A program made the translations under genes and the position numbers. A model generated the notes under the pieces. It was given only the letters and a program-made list of their open reading frames with translations, was not told where the DNA came from and searched no databases. Positions 54,929 through 64,000 of a stretch of DNA of 64,000 bases are shown in pieces; positions within the stretch are counted from its first letter, which is position 1; every line of letters begins with the position of its first letter. The stretch comes from Chrysaora quinquecirrha. Its lineage: Eukaryota > Cnidaria > Scyphozoa > Semaeostomeae > Pelagiidae. The stretch covers positions 310,001 through 374,000 of the forward strand of contig JACTAT010000091.1 in the NCBI GenBank assembly GCA_014526335.1, given 5' to 3'.

Positions 54929-55206
54929 TAATAACCCACCACAGTAGTGCTTATCCACCACAGTACGGAAAAAACCCCACCACAACAAGCATAATAACCT
55001 GCCACAACAAGCATTACAATCCACTATAGTAGTGCTTATCCACCACAGTACGCAAAAAACCCCACCACAACAAGCATAATAACCCACCACATCAAGCATA
55101 ATAACCCACCACAGTAGTGCTTATCCACCACAGTACGCAAAAACCCCACCACAGTACCCAAAATACACCACCACAGTAGTGCGTATCCACCACAGTAGTG
55201 CGTATA
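54929..55206. repeat. Minisatellite-like block of CACCACAGTAGTGC words
   Basis: CCACCACAGTA occurs about nine times, mixed with CCACCACAACAAGCATAATAA variants, in a higher-order but irregular order. The Cys/Trp-rich minus-strand frame across it is a by-product. Confidence 0.85.
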
Positions 55207-55287
55207 GATTCGCTAGCGTGATAACATGAAGCACGAACTACTTAATTTGAAACAACACAGTGAATAATGACTAGAGCTGTATAAATT

Positions 55288-55928
55288 TCATAAAAACCAA
55301 GTTTCCATAAATATTTTCTGGCAGTTTATTGTACTTAGCAATGCAATCAAGAAGTCCTTTTGTCCATAAACATACAACAACCCACCAACTCCACCCCCAT
55401 AGCCATGTCTGTGAGTGTCAACAAAGCCAATTCTGGAACCATCGCTGAAGAAAACTGATGTCTTTTCATTACAGATAAAAATAGCCGCAAATCTTTTTTC
55501 AAAAACGGGCATAGACTCAAGCTGTCCCTTTAGCGTTGATATGTAGTGTTCATTTTTAAATGTTACTGGGAGTTCTTCTTTCACAACGTTTGGCAGGCTT
55601 CATCTTGCAGCACCTTTTTGGAACTTTCAGAGGATTGCTGATTGGATGAAAGAACAAGGACAATATCTTGATTTTTACCAGATTCTGCAACATCTGAGTA
55701 CTCCTGGGAAGGCTGAGCTGGAATATCTCGCAAGTTGGCAAAGCAGTCATATCCCTTCTGCAGCTGACGTTTAGCATATGCTATTCTACTATTCATCAAC
55801 AAGACAATAAGCCATTTCATGGTTACAGCTACCATTTTGAATAAGGTAGAAATTCTAGCCATAATGGCGGCTTGCTGTAAACAAGAATAATCAAAAAACT
55901 TCCAAGGCTTGGTAAAACGCATCTGCAA
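55288..55928 (-). pseudogene. Unrecognised protein, frameshifted (two ORF pieces)
   Basis: First piece (55928-55581): a basic/hydrophobic head, then KGYDCFANLRDIPAQPSQEY and a Ser-rich stretch. Second piece (55584-55288), in a phase one base off: VTFKNEHYISTLKGQLESMP, FEKRFAAIFICNEKTSVFF, SDGSRIGFVDTHRHGYGGG. The FVDTHRHG box resembles the Asp/His region of papain-like cysteine proteases of transposon-linked genes, but a catalytic Cys was not located, so no function is assigned. It lies ~360 bp left of the second ISL2EU-like element and on the same strand as its nuclease gene, yet outside the inverted repeats. Confidence 0.4.
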
Positions 55929-56286
55929 GAGTAAAACTACTGTTTTAAAAAGAATTAAATATAAAAATTATTAAAATTTGATATAATTGCTTGCGAGTTT
56001 GATGAATTGAGTTTTTATTTGCTATTTCCTCCGATCTTTGCTCAGACCCAAAATTGGCCTAGCCAAAACATTGATTGGCAAAAACTGCTATTCACTCCCT
56101 TAAGGGACATCTAGAGCAGGTCTTTTTACTTTGTTCCTACCATTATGGATTGAACTCTCTTCTGTGAAAATTTCATTATCATAGACCTCTTTTTCATATA
56201 GTTACATGTGCTCAAAATTTTCAAATCACATGTACTCCAGCGCATCCTGCATCATTCCACTTGACCCATGAAAAATAATGCGGATG
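55929..56286. other. No gene recognised
   Basis: AT-rich flank between the unrecognised minus-strand gene and the second ISL2EU-like element. Confidence 0.4.
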
Positions 56287-56552
56287 TTACGCAGACGTAC
56301 ATACATCTGTGTACATGTTATTTCTGATTTTTAATGGAAAACAAATGGAGAAAGCCCTCCGAGCAATATTTCATTGGTAAAATTACAAAGGGGGATCTCA
56401 CAAAAGTACACACTTTATGATTTACATTCACCGACTTTAGAAAATCAACTTCTGAAAACCTTTCCCATCATAAAATCTTCAAAGTTCTCAGATTAATTTT
56501 ACAGTTTATCGAAGAAGTCTTGTTTATTGAAAGTAGTGAATATAGTTGAGAT

Positions 56553-57498
56553 ATGCCTAACAAAACCTGTTGTGTTGGTGTTGTTGTGATAACCGATCAT
56601 GGATACCAGATCAGCTTGTTATAAGAGGTCATGTTAAAAAGCTTGTTTTTCATTCTTTTCCTAAAAATGAAGATTTAAGAAAGATATGGGACAGACAGAT
56701 AACAAAAGGGTTAAAAATTATGAGGAAAGGAAAGGAAGTTATGTGTGTTCAAGAGATGCAAAAGTTCATTACTACAATGATTTCCAAGGTGCAGGGACGT
56801 TTAAACTGATATTCGAACATTTGCTTCCAGTTGCAAGAAGAATGCAGTATTTGAAAGGAGAATCAGAAACGTGATGGGAGGAACGAAAAGGTGTCAACCT
56901 TAAGTATTAGGAGCTCTTTCATGAAAGTGGGCTAACTAAAAAGCGCCCAGGCCCGGCAAGAAGTTTATGGCTGGAACAGGAGTTTTTGATTGTTATGATG
57001 CGTTTGAGGGTGGACCTTAAAGTCCAGGATCTTTCCCACAGATTCAAAATATCTCTTGGGTCTGTTACCTCGATACTGTTCACATCGATATGTCTCATGT
57101 CACTGGAACTCAGATGTCTTATCAAATGGGCTGAAAGGTCCGCTGTGCCGAGATACATGCCTGACGGGTTCAGGAATCATTATCCTAAATGCCATGTTAT
57201 TATAGACTGCACTAAGGTGTTTATAGAAACTCCATCAAGCCTTGACCTCGCTGCATCTTGTTAGAGCCAGTACAAACACCACCACACAATCAGTATATTT
57301 GGTCAGTATAACACCAAATGGAGCAATCAGTTTTCTGTCCGACTGTTATGATGGAAGAGCTTCAGATATTTTCATCACAGAAGACTGTGGCTTAGCAGAA
57401 AAACTTCTCCCAAATGACCAGGTTATGGCTGACCGAGGTTTCAAAATCCGCGAATATTTGGCTTATTATCAATGCACGCTTACAATTCCACCTTAAAA
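56553..57498 (+). pseudogene. THAP-DDE transposase, truncated and frameshifted
   Basis: The ATG at 56553 opens MPNKTCCV, a THAP-type Cys start. Another phase continues with FHSFPKNEDLRKIWDRQI (THAP core). The catalytic half reads VIIDCTKVFIETPSS (first Asp), SITPNGAISFLSDCYDGR and QVMADRGFKI (second Asp), over two phases joined near 57258. The third acid (the HVER-type helix) is absent: the frame runs out at 57498 where it meets the end of the nuclease gene. It is therefore inactive by deletion as well as by shifts. Confidence 0.75.
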
Positions 57499-58513
57499 GA
57501 ACTCGCGCAACATATCCGTTGAAAAGCAGGGTTGCATTTCTTTCAAGCAACGACCAATATTCTTTGTTGAAATGAATTCTTTCCACGAAGAGCTCTCCTC
57601 CTGGGGTCCAAACAACAAAGAAAGCATGTTTAGCCTCAAGTAATGCTGTCTGCGCAGTGACTTGACTGTGGTATTTATGTTTTCTTTTCAGCTGAAGGCT
57701 GCCATTAATCTTTTCCAAAAAGTCAAGTTCCCCATATGCCTCAGCAACACTTTCCTCTCTTATTTTAAAGGGGCATTTGTATTCCACTGGCACATTACCA
57801 GCAGCACAGCATCTACAAAAAAATATATTATCTTGTGTTGCTCTGATGAATGGAAATGATTTACTTGCAATGAGTCCACAATCTAACAGCCTTCCATTCT
57901 GATGTTTTTTCACTTCATTTTCAGTAAAAGCCTTTCTTGCGTCTTTTTCATGGCTTCTCCCATATTTCACCACAGGAACGAAATCGATGTTGCTGTCCTG
58001 AAACATACGCGAAAGAAGTGGCGTCATCTTGGCTGTTTTGCTTCGCGCTTTTGCAATTTCTTGTACTTTGCTGCAAATGTCTTTTACCTTCGTCCCAGTA
58101 ATGCACCCTACTCGCTGTTCCTTCCAAGCCGGCGAGCCTGTCTGCGCCCTTGTGGATCTTTCGGGCATCCATGTTTTGCGGGGGCTCCTCACACTTTAAC
58201 ACAACTGTGATAGGTTGCTCGTCTCTTCCTTCAAAACACAAGCGATCACCTCTTGCTGCACATTTATCTCTGACGTCCACAGGTCGAGGATCATATTTGG
58301 TTTCCATTCACTTTGCACCAGTCTTCTTTTTGCTCGTTTCATGAAGTCTTGCTTTTTTATTGTGACATCCTTTATTTTCGTGTACTGCACCTCTCTCTGA
58401 GTGCTTCTGTACCACAAGCATGCCATATCAGTACAAGCAGGATCTATTAGCCCTCTAGCTTTTGAGAACTCCAGTTTATAGGCAATTGCTATCACATGGT
58501 TGCAACACTCCAA
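57392..58513 (-). pseudogene. SWIM plus YqaJ-type nuclease, main part, broken
   Basis: The upper piece (58513-58196) has CNHVIAIAYKLEFSKARG, the end of a SWIM finger and what follows it. The lower piece (58192-57392) has RVGCITGTKVKDI, KYGRSHEKDARKAF (Glu position), FIRATQDNIFFCRCC where other members have the (S)PDG box, VPVEYKCPFKIRE (ExK) and YHSQVTAQTALLE (QxT/Q). The core is recognisable, but the PDG aspartate is altered to D-N-I. The last ~35 codons run antisense through the truncated transposase. Confidence 0.7.
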
Positions 58514-58549
58514 AAATCAAGCTGTACATGAGCAGTAAGCACAAAGAAT

Positions 58550-59052
58550 TTATCCACTTCTCAAGCACAGAAGCCATATGTCACATGGATCTTCACGCAG
58601 TTTTTGTGAAGGAGTTACTTGTCCTTTCAGGAGCACTTTGTCACCTCCAATCAGCTTAACAAATAATCCGCTCATAAAATGTGAATATCCCTTTTTTGCT
58701 TTATACTGACCAATATACACAGTCCCATAAGCTTTCTTTTCAATAACAAAAGCGAATATTTTACCCAAATCAAGAGGAGTCCACAATGAGACCAACTGCT
58801 GCTTGGCAATTTCATAGGGTCTGGAATTTTATAATCAGTCAGCATCTTCGCATAGGTGTTCTTTTACTCTCTCTCTAATTCGTCTAGATCCTTCCTGACG
58901 GGAATCTTTTGCTGAATAGAAGCTTGAGCTCTTGCTTCCAAATCCAACTTTGCACCAACCTGGGACAATGATCTTATCGCGAGAAAGTACTTCAGTTCTT
59001 GTACGCTCATTTGGAGAAAATGTTCACAAGTTAAATTCAAATTTTTTGCCAT
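58550..59052 (-). pseudogene. YqaJ-type nuclease, N-terminal extension, broken
   Basis: From 59052: MAKNLNLTCEHFLQMSVQEL, with KYFLAIRSLSQVG (a SAP-like short helix pair), then the second piece (58795-58550) with GYSHFMSGLFVKLIGGDKVL and LKGQVTPSQKLREDPCDIW. These precede the SWIM finger in order. At least two interruptions separate the three parts of the gene. The first ISL2EU-like element's nuclease lacks this longer head. Confidence 0.55.
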
Positions 59053-59318
59053 TTCGAATTTCTGAAAAGTTTACAAGTCAGACCTATTGATGCTTATTGT
59101 TGAAGAAATATCTGAGTGAAAAAATGCGCGTTCAGCTTATATTCTAAAAGGGCGTAGTTTTTTAATAAGCCGGTGAATCATAAAATGCGTACTTTTGTGA
59201 GATCCCCCTTTGTAAATTAACCAATGAAATATTGCTCGGAGGGTTTTCTTCATTTTTTTCATCAAAAAAAAATCAGAAGTAACATGTACGCGGATGTACG
59301 TAAGAGAGTTCAATAATG

Positions 59319-60336
59319 CATCTCAGAATGAGCAAGTTAACCCTTTCCGAACTTATATAGATTTCTAATAATACATAAATTTTGCAGGATTCTTAAAAAG
59401 TCAGATAAATTCTCGCAGTCCATCTCTCAAGTTTGATAGTCTCATAATGGTAAGTATCTTAGCTGTAAAGATTAACGCATCTCAGAATGAGCAAGTTAAC
59501 CCTTTCCGAACTTAAATAGATTTCTAACAATACGTAATTTTTGCAGGATTATGAAAAAATCAGATCAATTCTCGCAGTCCATCTCTCAAGTTTGATAGTC
59601 TCATAATCGTAAGTATCTTAGCTGTAAAGATTAACGCATCTCAGAATGAGCAAGTTAACCCTTTCCGAACTTATATAGATTTCTAACAATACGTAATTTT
59701 TGAAGGATTCTTAAAAAATCAGATCGATTCTCAAAGTCCATCTCTCAAGTTTGATAGTCTCATAATGGTCAGTATCTTAACTGTAAAGATTGTTGCATCT
59801 CAGAATGAGCAAGTTAACCCTTTCCAAACTTATATAGATTTCTAAAAATACATAATTTTTGCAGGATTCTTAAAAAATCAGATCAATTCTCCCAGTCCAT
59901 CTCTCAAGTTTGATAGTCTCATAATGGTAAGTATCTTAGCTGTAAAGATTAATGCATCTCAGAATGAGCAAGTTAACCCTTTTCGAACTTATATAGATTT
60001 CTAACAATACGTAATTATTGCAGTATTCTTAAAAAATCAGATCGATTCTCACAGTCCATCTCTCAATTTCGATAGTCTCATAATGGTAAGTATCTTAGCT
60101 GTAAAGATTAATGCATCTCAGAATGAGCAAGTTATTCCTTTCCGAACTGATATAGATTTCTAACAGTACATAATTTTTGCAGGATTCTGAAAAAATCAGA
60201 TCAATTCTCACATTCCATCTCTCAAGTTTGATAGTCTCATAATGGTAAGTATCTTAAAAAATTAATAGATCTCAGAATGAGCAAGTTAACCCTTTCTGAA
60301 CTTATATAGATTTCTAATAATAAGTAATTTTTGCAG
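59319..60336 (+). repeat. Tandem array of an exon-like 159 bp unit, six full copies plus a partial
   Basis: Units begin CATCTCAGAATGAGC at 59319, 59479, 59637, 59796, 59955 and 60114, with a shorter one at ~60269. Each holds a TTTTTGCAG acceptor-like site, a ~62 nt 'exon' starting GATTCTTAAA, and a GTAAGTATCT donor-like site. The splice-like bases are among the best-kept. In the phase that continues into the protease exon, each unit meets a stop (GTTTGATAG). Confidence 0.9.
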
Positions 60337-61340
60337 GATTATTAAACATCAGATCAATTCAGTCCATCGCTCAAATTATGCTGACTGTCCTTCTATTGAA
60401 TTCTTCGACCAGTATAAGAATCTTATATGGTCAAGTGGACCCTACGGTCAAATAATTGGTCACCTTGGAATGGATCCGGATACGCTTGCATCTCTTTGTC
60501 AAAATGAATATCTATTATGTGATCATATGCAATGGATTGCACAGAAGTTGAATAAAATGCAGGATGATGCGTTGGTAGTTTATGTTAATGAAGTAAACAA
60601 TTATGAGAGATTTGGTCGTCATTTTAGTGCAAGGAACTCTCAACTTCCACGATACTTAATTCTTCTAATGAATGTTTGGAGAGATCAGAATGGAGATGTT
60701 TTTCTTGGCAGTAACTCTACTCCTGGGTATCATTTCAGCATGTGCTATTTTGAAAAGGCATCTAAAAAATGCACTGTATTGTGATTCTCTGGGTTGGGAA
60801 TATCCAAATGACGTTATTAGAATCATTGATCAGCTCTGTCTGGGTATCTACAACACAAATGCTCATGGAATATCAATCGGCGCTTCACATGACTATGACT
60901 TTAGACTTGCCAAAGGCGACAAATCAAAGTGTGCTACATTCTTTCCTTTGCAGACCTACGGACTCATTTGTGGAGTAGTTGCTATAGTAGTTGCTATAGT
61001 CACTGCATGCTTGTCAAAACCATTTTTTGATTATATCACCAAAGTACATAGATTCGATGGAAAACATGTTCCACATATATACCTCTCAAAGCCAACTCAA
61101 TGTGGGTGCTACTTAAGACAAGTTAAAATGGCTTGGATTGCAGATGACGTCATAAATATTGAATGTATCGTCCCAGAGTTGTGCATTAGTGGTGAAAACA
61201 GGAATCCAAATGTTGATGGCATCAATGCAAACATAGATTCGGATACAGATTCTGAGCCAGACACAGTCCGCATGAATTTCTCAGTGGAGGGTAATGACCA
61301 AAAGAAGACTCCAAATGTCAAAATGGCTGCATCGGATTAA
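60337..61340 (+). pseudogene. Ulp1/SENP-like cysteine protease exon, frameshifted
   Basis: After a TTTTTGCAG acceptor the frame opens with IIKHQINSVHRSNYADC and runs past the ATG at 60470 to 60784. It carries STPGYHFSMCYFEKASKK, with the catalytic His. The phase then changes at ~60765, and the second frame (to 61340) carries ALYCDSLGWEYP (Asp), FFPLQTYGLICGVVA (Gln and the nucleophile Cys) and an acidic tail. The His-Asp-Gln-Cys set of a C48-type protease is present, but split over two phases. Proteins of this type are often carried by large DNA transposons. The unit array upstream is homologous to its first ~50 nt. Confidence 0.75.
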
Positions 61341-61602
61341 AAGGATGGAAAATTAACGACTTTCAAATGTCAGCTATGCTCGTTTGAGATGCAAAGGAAA
61401 TTCAATTTGCAAAGACATGTGCAAAGCCAACACAGATCAGAAAATACCAACTTTCTAAAAGATCTTGATTAAGGAAACTCATTGTGTTTGGAATGTGGAC
61501 TGCAATTTCATAAAACCAACAAACTACGAGAGCATCTAAAAGTTGTTCATAAAATGCCACTGAGAATGGAGACACTACACTTTCAAAATGATGAAGGTTA
61601 GC
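61341..61602 (+). pseudogene. C2H2 zinc fingers downstream of the protease
   Basis: Directly after the TAA at 61338-61340, in the same phase: FKCQLCSFEMQRKFNLQRHV...H, then after a TAA at ~61471 LCLECGLQFHKTNKLREHLK...H. Two C2H2 fingers followed by a TAG. The uninterrupted phase before and after the stop suggests that the fingers belonged to the same protein. Confidence 0.7.
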
Positions 61603-62089
61603 GACTAAAATTTCTAACACTTGCATTTTTTAATATTGAATAATTTTCTCTATCGAGCTTGTCAGATGTTGTAAAATAACTTTTTGAATCTCGAAAGTCT
61701 GAATATCAATTATTTTGCATGCTTGTGCACTTTTTATTCAAATTTCATATAGTATAAGAACCACTAAACATTATATCTAAATTTCTGGTTTGTATTCATT
61801 ATTTTCCCCTGTAATGACATCTTCTTGCACATATACCACGTTTCCTGTACATGATTAAGAGCGTATACAATATATACGCAATATATGCAACATATTAACC
61901 TGACCATTGCTACGGCAAAAATTCCGATAGCTAATATCCATTCCCTAGGGTTCTGAAAGAGATCTTTGCACAAAGCAACGCATGTACCGTATTCAATTCT
62001 CTTCTCCGATGTTTCCCATGCTTCTTTGTATCAGTTAATTTCAGGGTCAAATATACTTGAGGCTATATCGTGGTCAATTGAACAAAAAC
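61603..62089. other. No supported gene
   Basis: The minus-strand frame 61764-61973 is hydrophobic (WILAIGIFAVAMVRLICCIY) but has no further support. Confidence 0.35.
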
Positions 62090-62650
62090 AGGTATGATTG
62101 AAGCTAAAAAGAGCTCGATTGGAGCCCTGCGTTGTTGTACTCGATTTACAGGGAGAAATCCAGCTCGATTGGAAAAATCGTGTGGTGTATCCTTGATTGA
62201 GCTTGATCTCACATTGCCAATCGAGCTTGTTCTACGGAGATTATTATCCCGTCAATCAAGCTGGATTGGATGTTCTGATCGTACTCGATTGGCAGTGTCC
62301 AAACGTACTCGATTGACCGATTTCAATCGAGCTCCCTTGAGATAAAAATACCCTCATATAATAGTTTGTAAGTTTGATTGATGAGCGGCGTCACTGTTTG
62401 TCAAGCTGTCATTGAGTGTTCAATCAAGCTCAATTTCTAAACACAGGTGTGTGAGGTTACTTGATTGTTGAATCGAGCTCGATTTGTGTAGCCATTAAAG
62501 CTCGCTTTCGTTTCAGAGTGTCTTTATTCACTCCAATGGAGCTCGATCGAGAAACTCCAAGCCATAAAATGTTCTTTGTTTAATCAAGCTCGATTTAAAA
62601 GTCTTTCATCTAATCGAGCACGGTTGAATTACAATGCAGAGAATAAGTCA
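62090..62650. repeat. Cluster of ATCGAGCTCGAT palindromic words
   Basis: About fifteen copies of AATCGAGCTCGATT or its halves (TACTCGATTGG, ATCAAGCTCGAT) in ~520 bp, in both orientations at irregular spacing, with a gap at ~62340-62415. The frame 62094-62345 is a by-product. Clear terminal repeats were not identified. Confidence 0.75.
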
Positions 62651-63059
62651 AACAAAAGAGTCTAGTGTTTTTTTACTAATCTGGTATCATTTATAATCAA
62701 GCGAATACACAGTAATTATAGTTGCTAATAGAAGAAAACATTACACCTTTTTTTCTGATAAAAACACTGAAATTGAAGAAAGCCATGCAATGTTCTTAAT
62801 TGTTTCGATTTGATTGTTTCGATTTAAAGGCTTAAAATGTTCTTAACATTTTCTTAAAGCCTGGTTTCCATATAGCCGTAAGGTTCCGTAGTGTTGCCTG
62901 CGGCTGCTTTCTGCCATCTGCCATCTTCCACTCTCCCGGCATCTCAGGCAATCATTTTGTAATGGAAACCATCTTGTCTGTGGTACCGGTAACCATGTCG
63001 GTAACTATGTTAAATTGGGGCGGGAGAGTTTGAGTATAATAGTAAACTGGCGCGCAAAC

Positions 63060-63265
63060 ATGGCTGCTGCATGGAACGAACGATTATTGCTTCAATGTGA
63101 ATATCTGCTGTTACTTGCTTACATGAGACACAGAAGAAGATGCAATGAAGTTAAGAGAAAGCACAGGTTTTGGGTTTGACGCATTTTTCAGCAGAGAAGC
63201 CAGTATGGACAGTACAGAAGCTTGTTTTCAGAACTTAAATTGGGAGACAGAGAATATTTTTTCAG
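63060..63265 (+). pseudogene. Harbinger transposase, exon 1
   Basis: ATG at 63060, then MAAAWNERLLLQCEYLLLLA, an Arg-rich MRHRRRC, KRKHRFWV, a TGA at 63177-63179, then RIFQQRSQYGQYRSLFSELK to GDREYFF. It ends at a donor: TTTTCAG|GTGTTT (GT at 63266). The stop replaces the Arg expected after FWV in this family, so one C-to-T change in CGA explains it. Confidence 0.75.
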
Positions 63266-63450
63266 GTGTTTATATCATAAATTGTTCAGGTTTTTTAATA
63301 GATGCATAGCTATATACAAAATTTTTAACATTTTGCAAAGCTATTTTTAATTTTCTTGTCACCAAAAACTTGTTGCAAAACAGTTTTGCAACAATTTTTT
63401 TCAGATCTATTTTTAACAGAGCTTGATGTACGGCTCAAATTTTGTTCTAG

Positions 63451-64000
63451 GTACATGAGAATGTCACCTCAGCGATTCGAGCATTTGCTGACTTTGGTTG
63501 GGCCACTTCTAAAAAAAAAAACTTGCAGAAGCAGACTTCCAATTTCACCGGAAGAACGATTGGTTGTCACAATTAGGTATTTAGCCACTGGTGATATTTA
63601 GCCACAATCACAAAGCTTCAATTTCAGATTGGGAAAAGCTACGGTATGCCAAATAATAAAAGAAACATGCAGTACTATTTGGACTGCCCTGAATGAAAGA
63701 TTTCTTTCTGCCCCAGAGACAAAAGAAGATTGGGAGAAAATTGCATGTGAGTTTGAGCATGAATGGAACTTTCCAAATTGTTTGGGGGCCTTAGATGGCA
63801 AACACATAGCAATGGAGTGCCCAAAAAATCAAGGTTCTGCATGCTTTAACTATAAAGGTTTCCACAGCCTAGTTCTGATGACAGTGTGCGATGCCAATTA
63901 CTGTTTTTCTCTGGTGGACATAGGGGGAAATGGAGCAGATAATGATGCATCAATTTTTTCACAGTCGGAAATGGGTATGGCTTTCAACAATGATGAAATC
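63451..64000 (+). pseudogene. Harbinger transposase, exon 2, DDE nuclease (partial)
   Basis: After an acceptor (TTTTGTTCTAG) and an intron of 185 bp, the exons join in phase (codon split AG/G). It reads YMRMSPQRFEHLLTLVGPLL, RLPISPEERLVVTIRYLATG, a TAG at 63599-63601, and continues in the same phase with SFNFRLGKATVCQIIKETC, WNFPNCLGALDGKHIAM (first Asp at 63794-63796), YKGFHSLVLMTVCDANY and GGNGADNDASIF (second Asp). The last acid is beyond the window. Apart from the two nonsense codons the frame is clean. Confidence 0.85.

Larger units (their letters stand above)
56287..59303. mobile_element. Second ISL2EU-like transposon, degraded
   Basis: Inverted repeats of ~150 bp: left 56287-56440 and right 59150-59303, sharing CCTCCGAGCAATATTTCATT and GGGGGATCTCACAAAAGTAC. 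The left copy has a ~10 bp internal duplication near its tip. The gene layout (THAP/DDE transposase on +, YqaJ-type nuclease on -, convergent) is the same as at 7711-11225, but both genes are broken and the sequences differ, so it is a separate, older family. The target duplication could not be defined. Confidence 0.75.
62866..64000 (+). mobile_element. PIF/Harbinger transposon, left part (runs off the window)
   Basis: Begins around AAAGCCTGGTTTCCATATAG, a tip typical of this superfamily, followed by ~190 bp of leader and the transposase gene. TTA precedes the tip and would fit a 3 bp target duplication, but the right end is outside the window. Confidence 0.6.

Noticed and set aside
54890..55099. 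Cys/Trp-rich minus-strand ORF
   Set aside because: A direct translation of the CACCACAGTAGTGC block.
59319..60336. Regularly spaced repeats that could be taken for a CRISPR array
   Set aside because: The unit is 159 bp and almost entirely repeated with no unique spacers, and the genome is animal.
61764..61973. Hydrophobic minus-strand ORF as a membrane protein
   Set aside because: Short, AT-rich and without flanking exons. Hydrophobic frames arise easily in such DNA.
62094..62345. 83-codon ORF
   Set aside because: Lies within the ATCGAGCTCGAT word cluster and its residues follow the word.

Overview
This window is AT-rich eukaryotic DNA that looks like an invertebrate animal genome, most likely a cnidarian such as a coral or anemone. 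The mixture supports this: Polinton, two THAP transposase + YqaJ nuclease transposons (ISL2EU-like), Penelope-like, BEL/Pao and CR1/L2-like retroelements, PIF/Harbinger, and an Ulp1-like protease with C2H2 fingers. Spliceosomal signals are easy to see and no prokaryotic operon is present. The lineage is inferred from element content, not from a host marker gene. Almost everything readable is mobile DNA, and most of it is broken.

Layout. 0.5-7.7 kb: a decayed Polinton with a C2H2-finger ORF, a family B DNA polymerase split over several frames, and small opposite-strand genes. 7.7-11.2 kb: an ISL2EU-like transposon with ~260 bp inverted repeats inserted 19 bp upstream of a Polinton small gene; its transposase catalytic core and YqaJ nuclease are open. 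11.2-15.1 kb: possible host exons on the minus strand (a TRPA-like membrane segment and a single-pass membrane protein exon) and an inverted duplication holding two TA-flanked MITEs. 15.9-17 kb: a non-LTR reverse transcriptase fragment. 21-26.5 kb: MITEs and a ZNF862/hAT-like remnant. 28-30.4 kb: an ankyrin-type exon, then a LINE endonuclease fragment joined to a Penelope GIY-YIG tail. 32-34.2 kb: an unrecognised host gene candidate with phase-0 exons.

34.57-45.06 kb is one foldback element of about 10.5 kb. Its arms are arrays of a ~370 bp unit, with another palindrome nested in the centre and a two-MITE composite inserted in the right arm. 45-53 kb holds a segmental duplication that starts exactly at the foldback end, a vanin-like remnant, BEL and Penelope pieces, and a possible LRR exon. 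53.8-55.2 kb holds short-word repeat elements. 56.3-59.3 kb is a second, degraded ISL2EU-like element. 59.3-61.6 kb is an array of exon-like 159 bp repeats leading into a broken Ulp1-like protease and C2H2 fingers. 62.1-62.7 kb is a cluster of a palindromic word, and from ~62.87 kb to the end runs a Harbinger transposase with two nonsense codons.

The most unusual theme is that at least eight unrelated non-coding elements here are each saturated with their own short, mostly palindromic word (TTCCGCGGAA, CCTAGG, ATCGAGCTCGAT, ATTCTTAAGAAT, GCCGGC, AAACCCG, CACCACAGTAGTGC, ACAGTTCTCC). This is more than ordinary terminal repeats explain and may mark a distinct architecture of non-autonomous elements in this genome.
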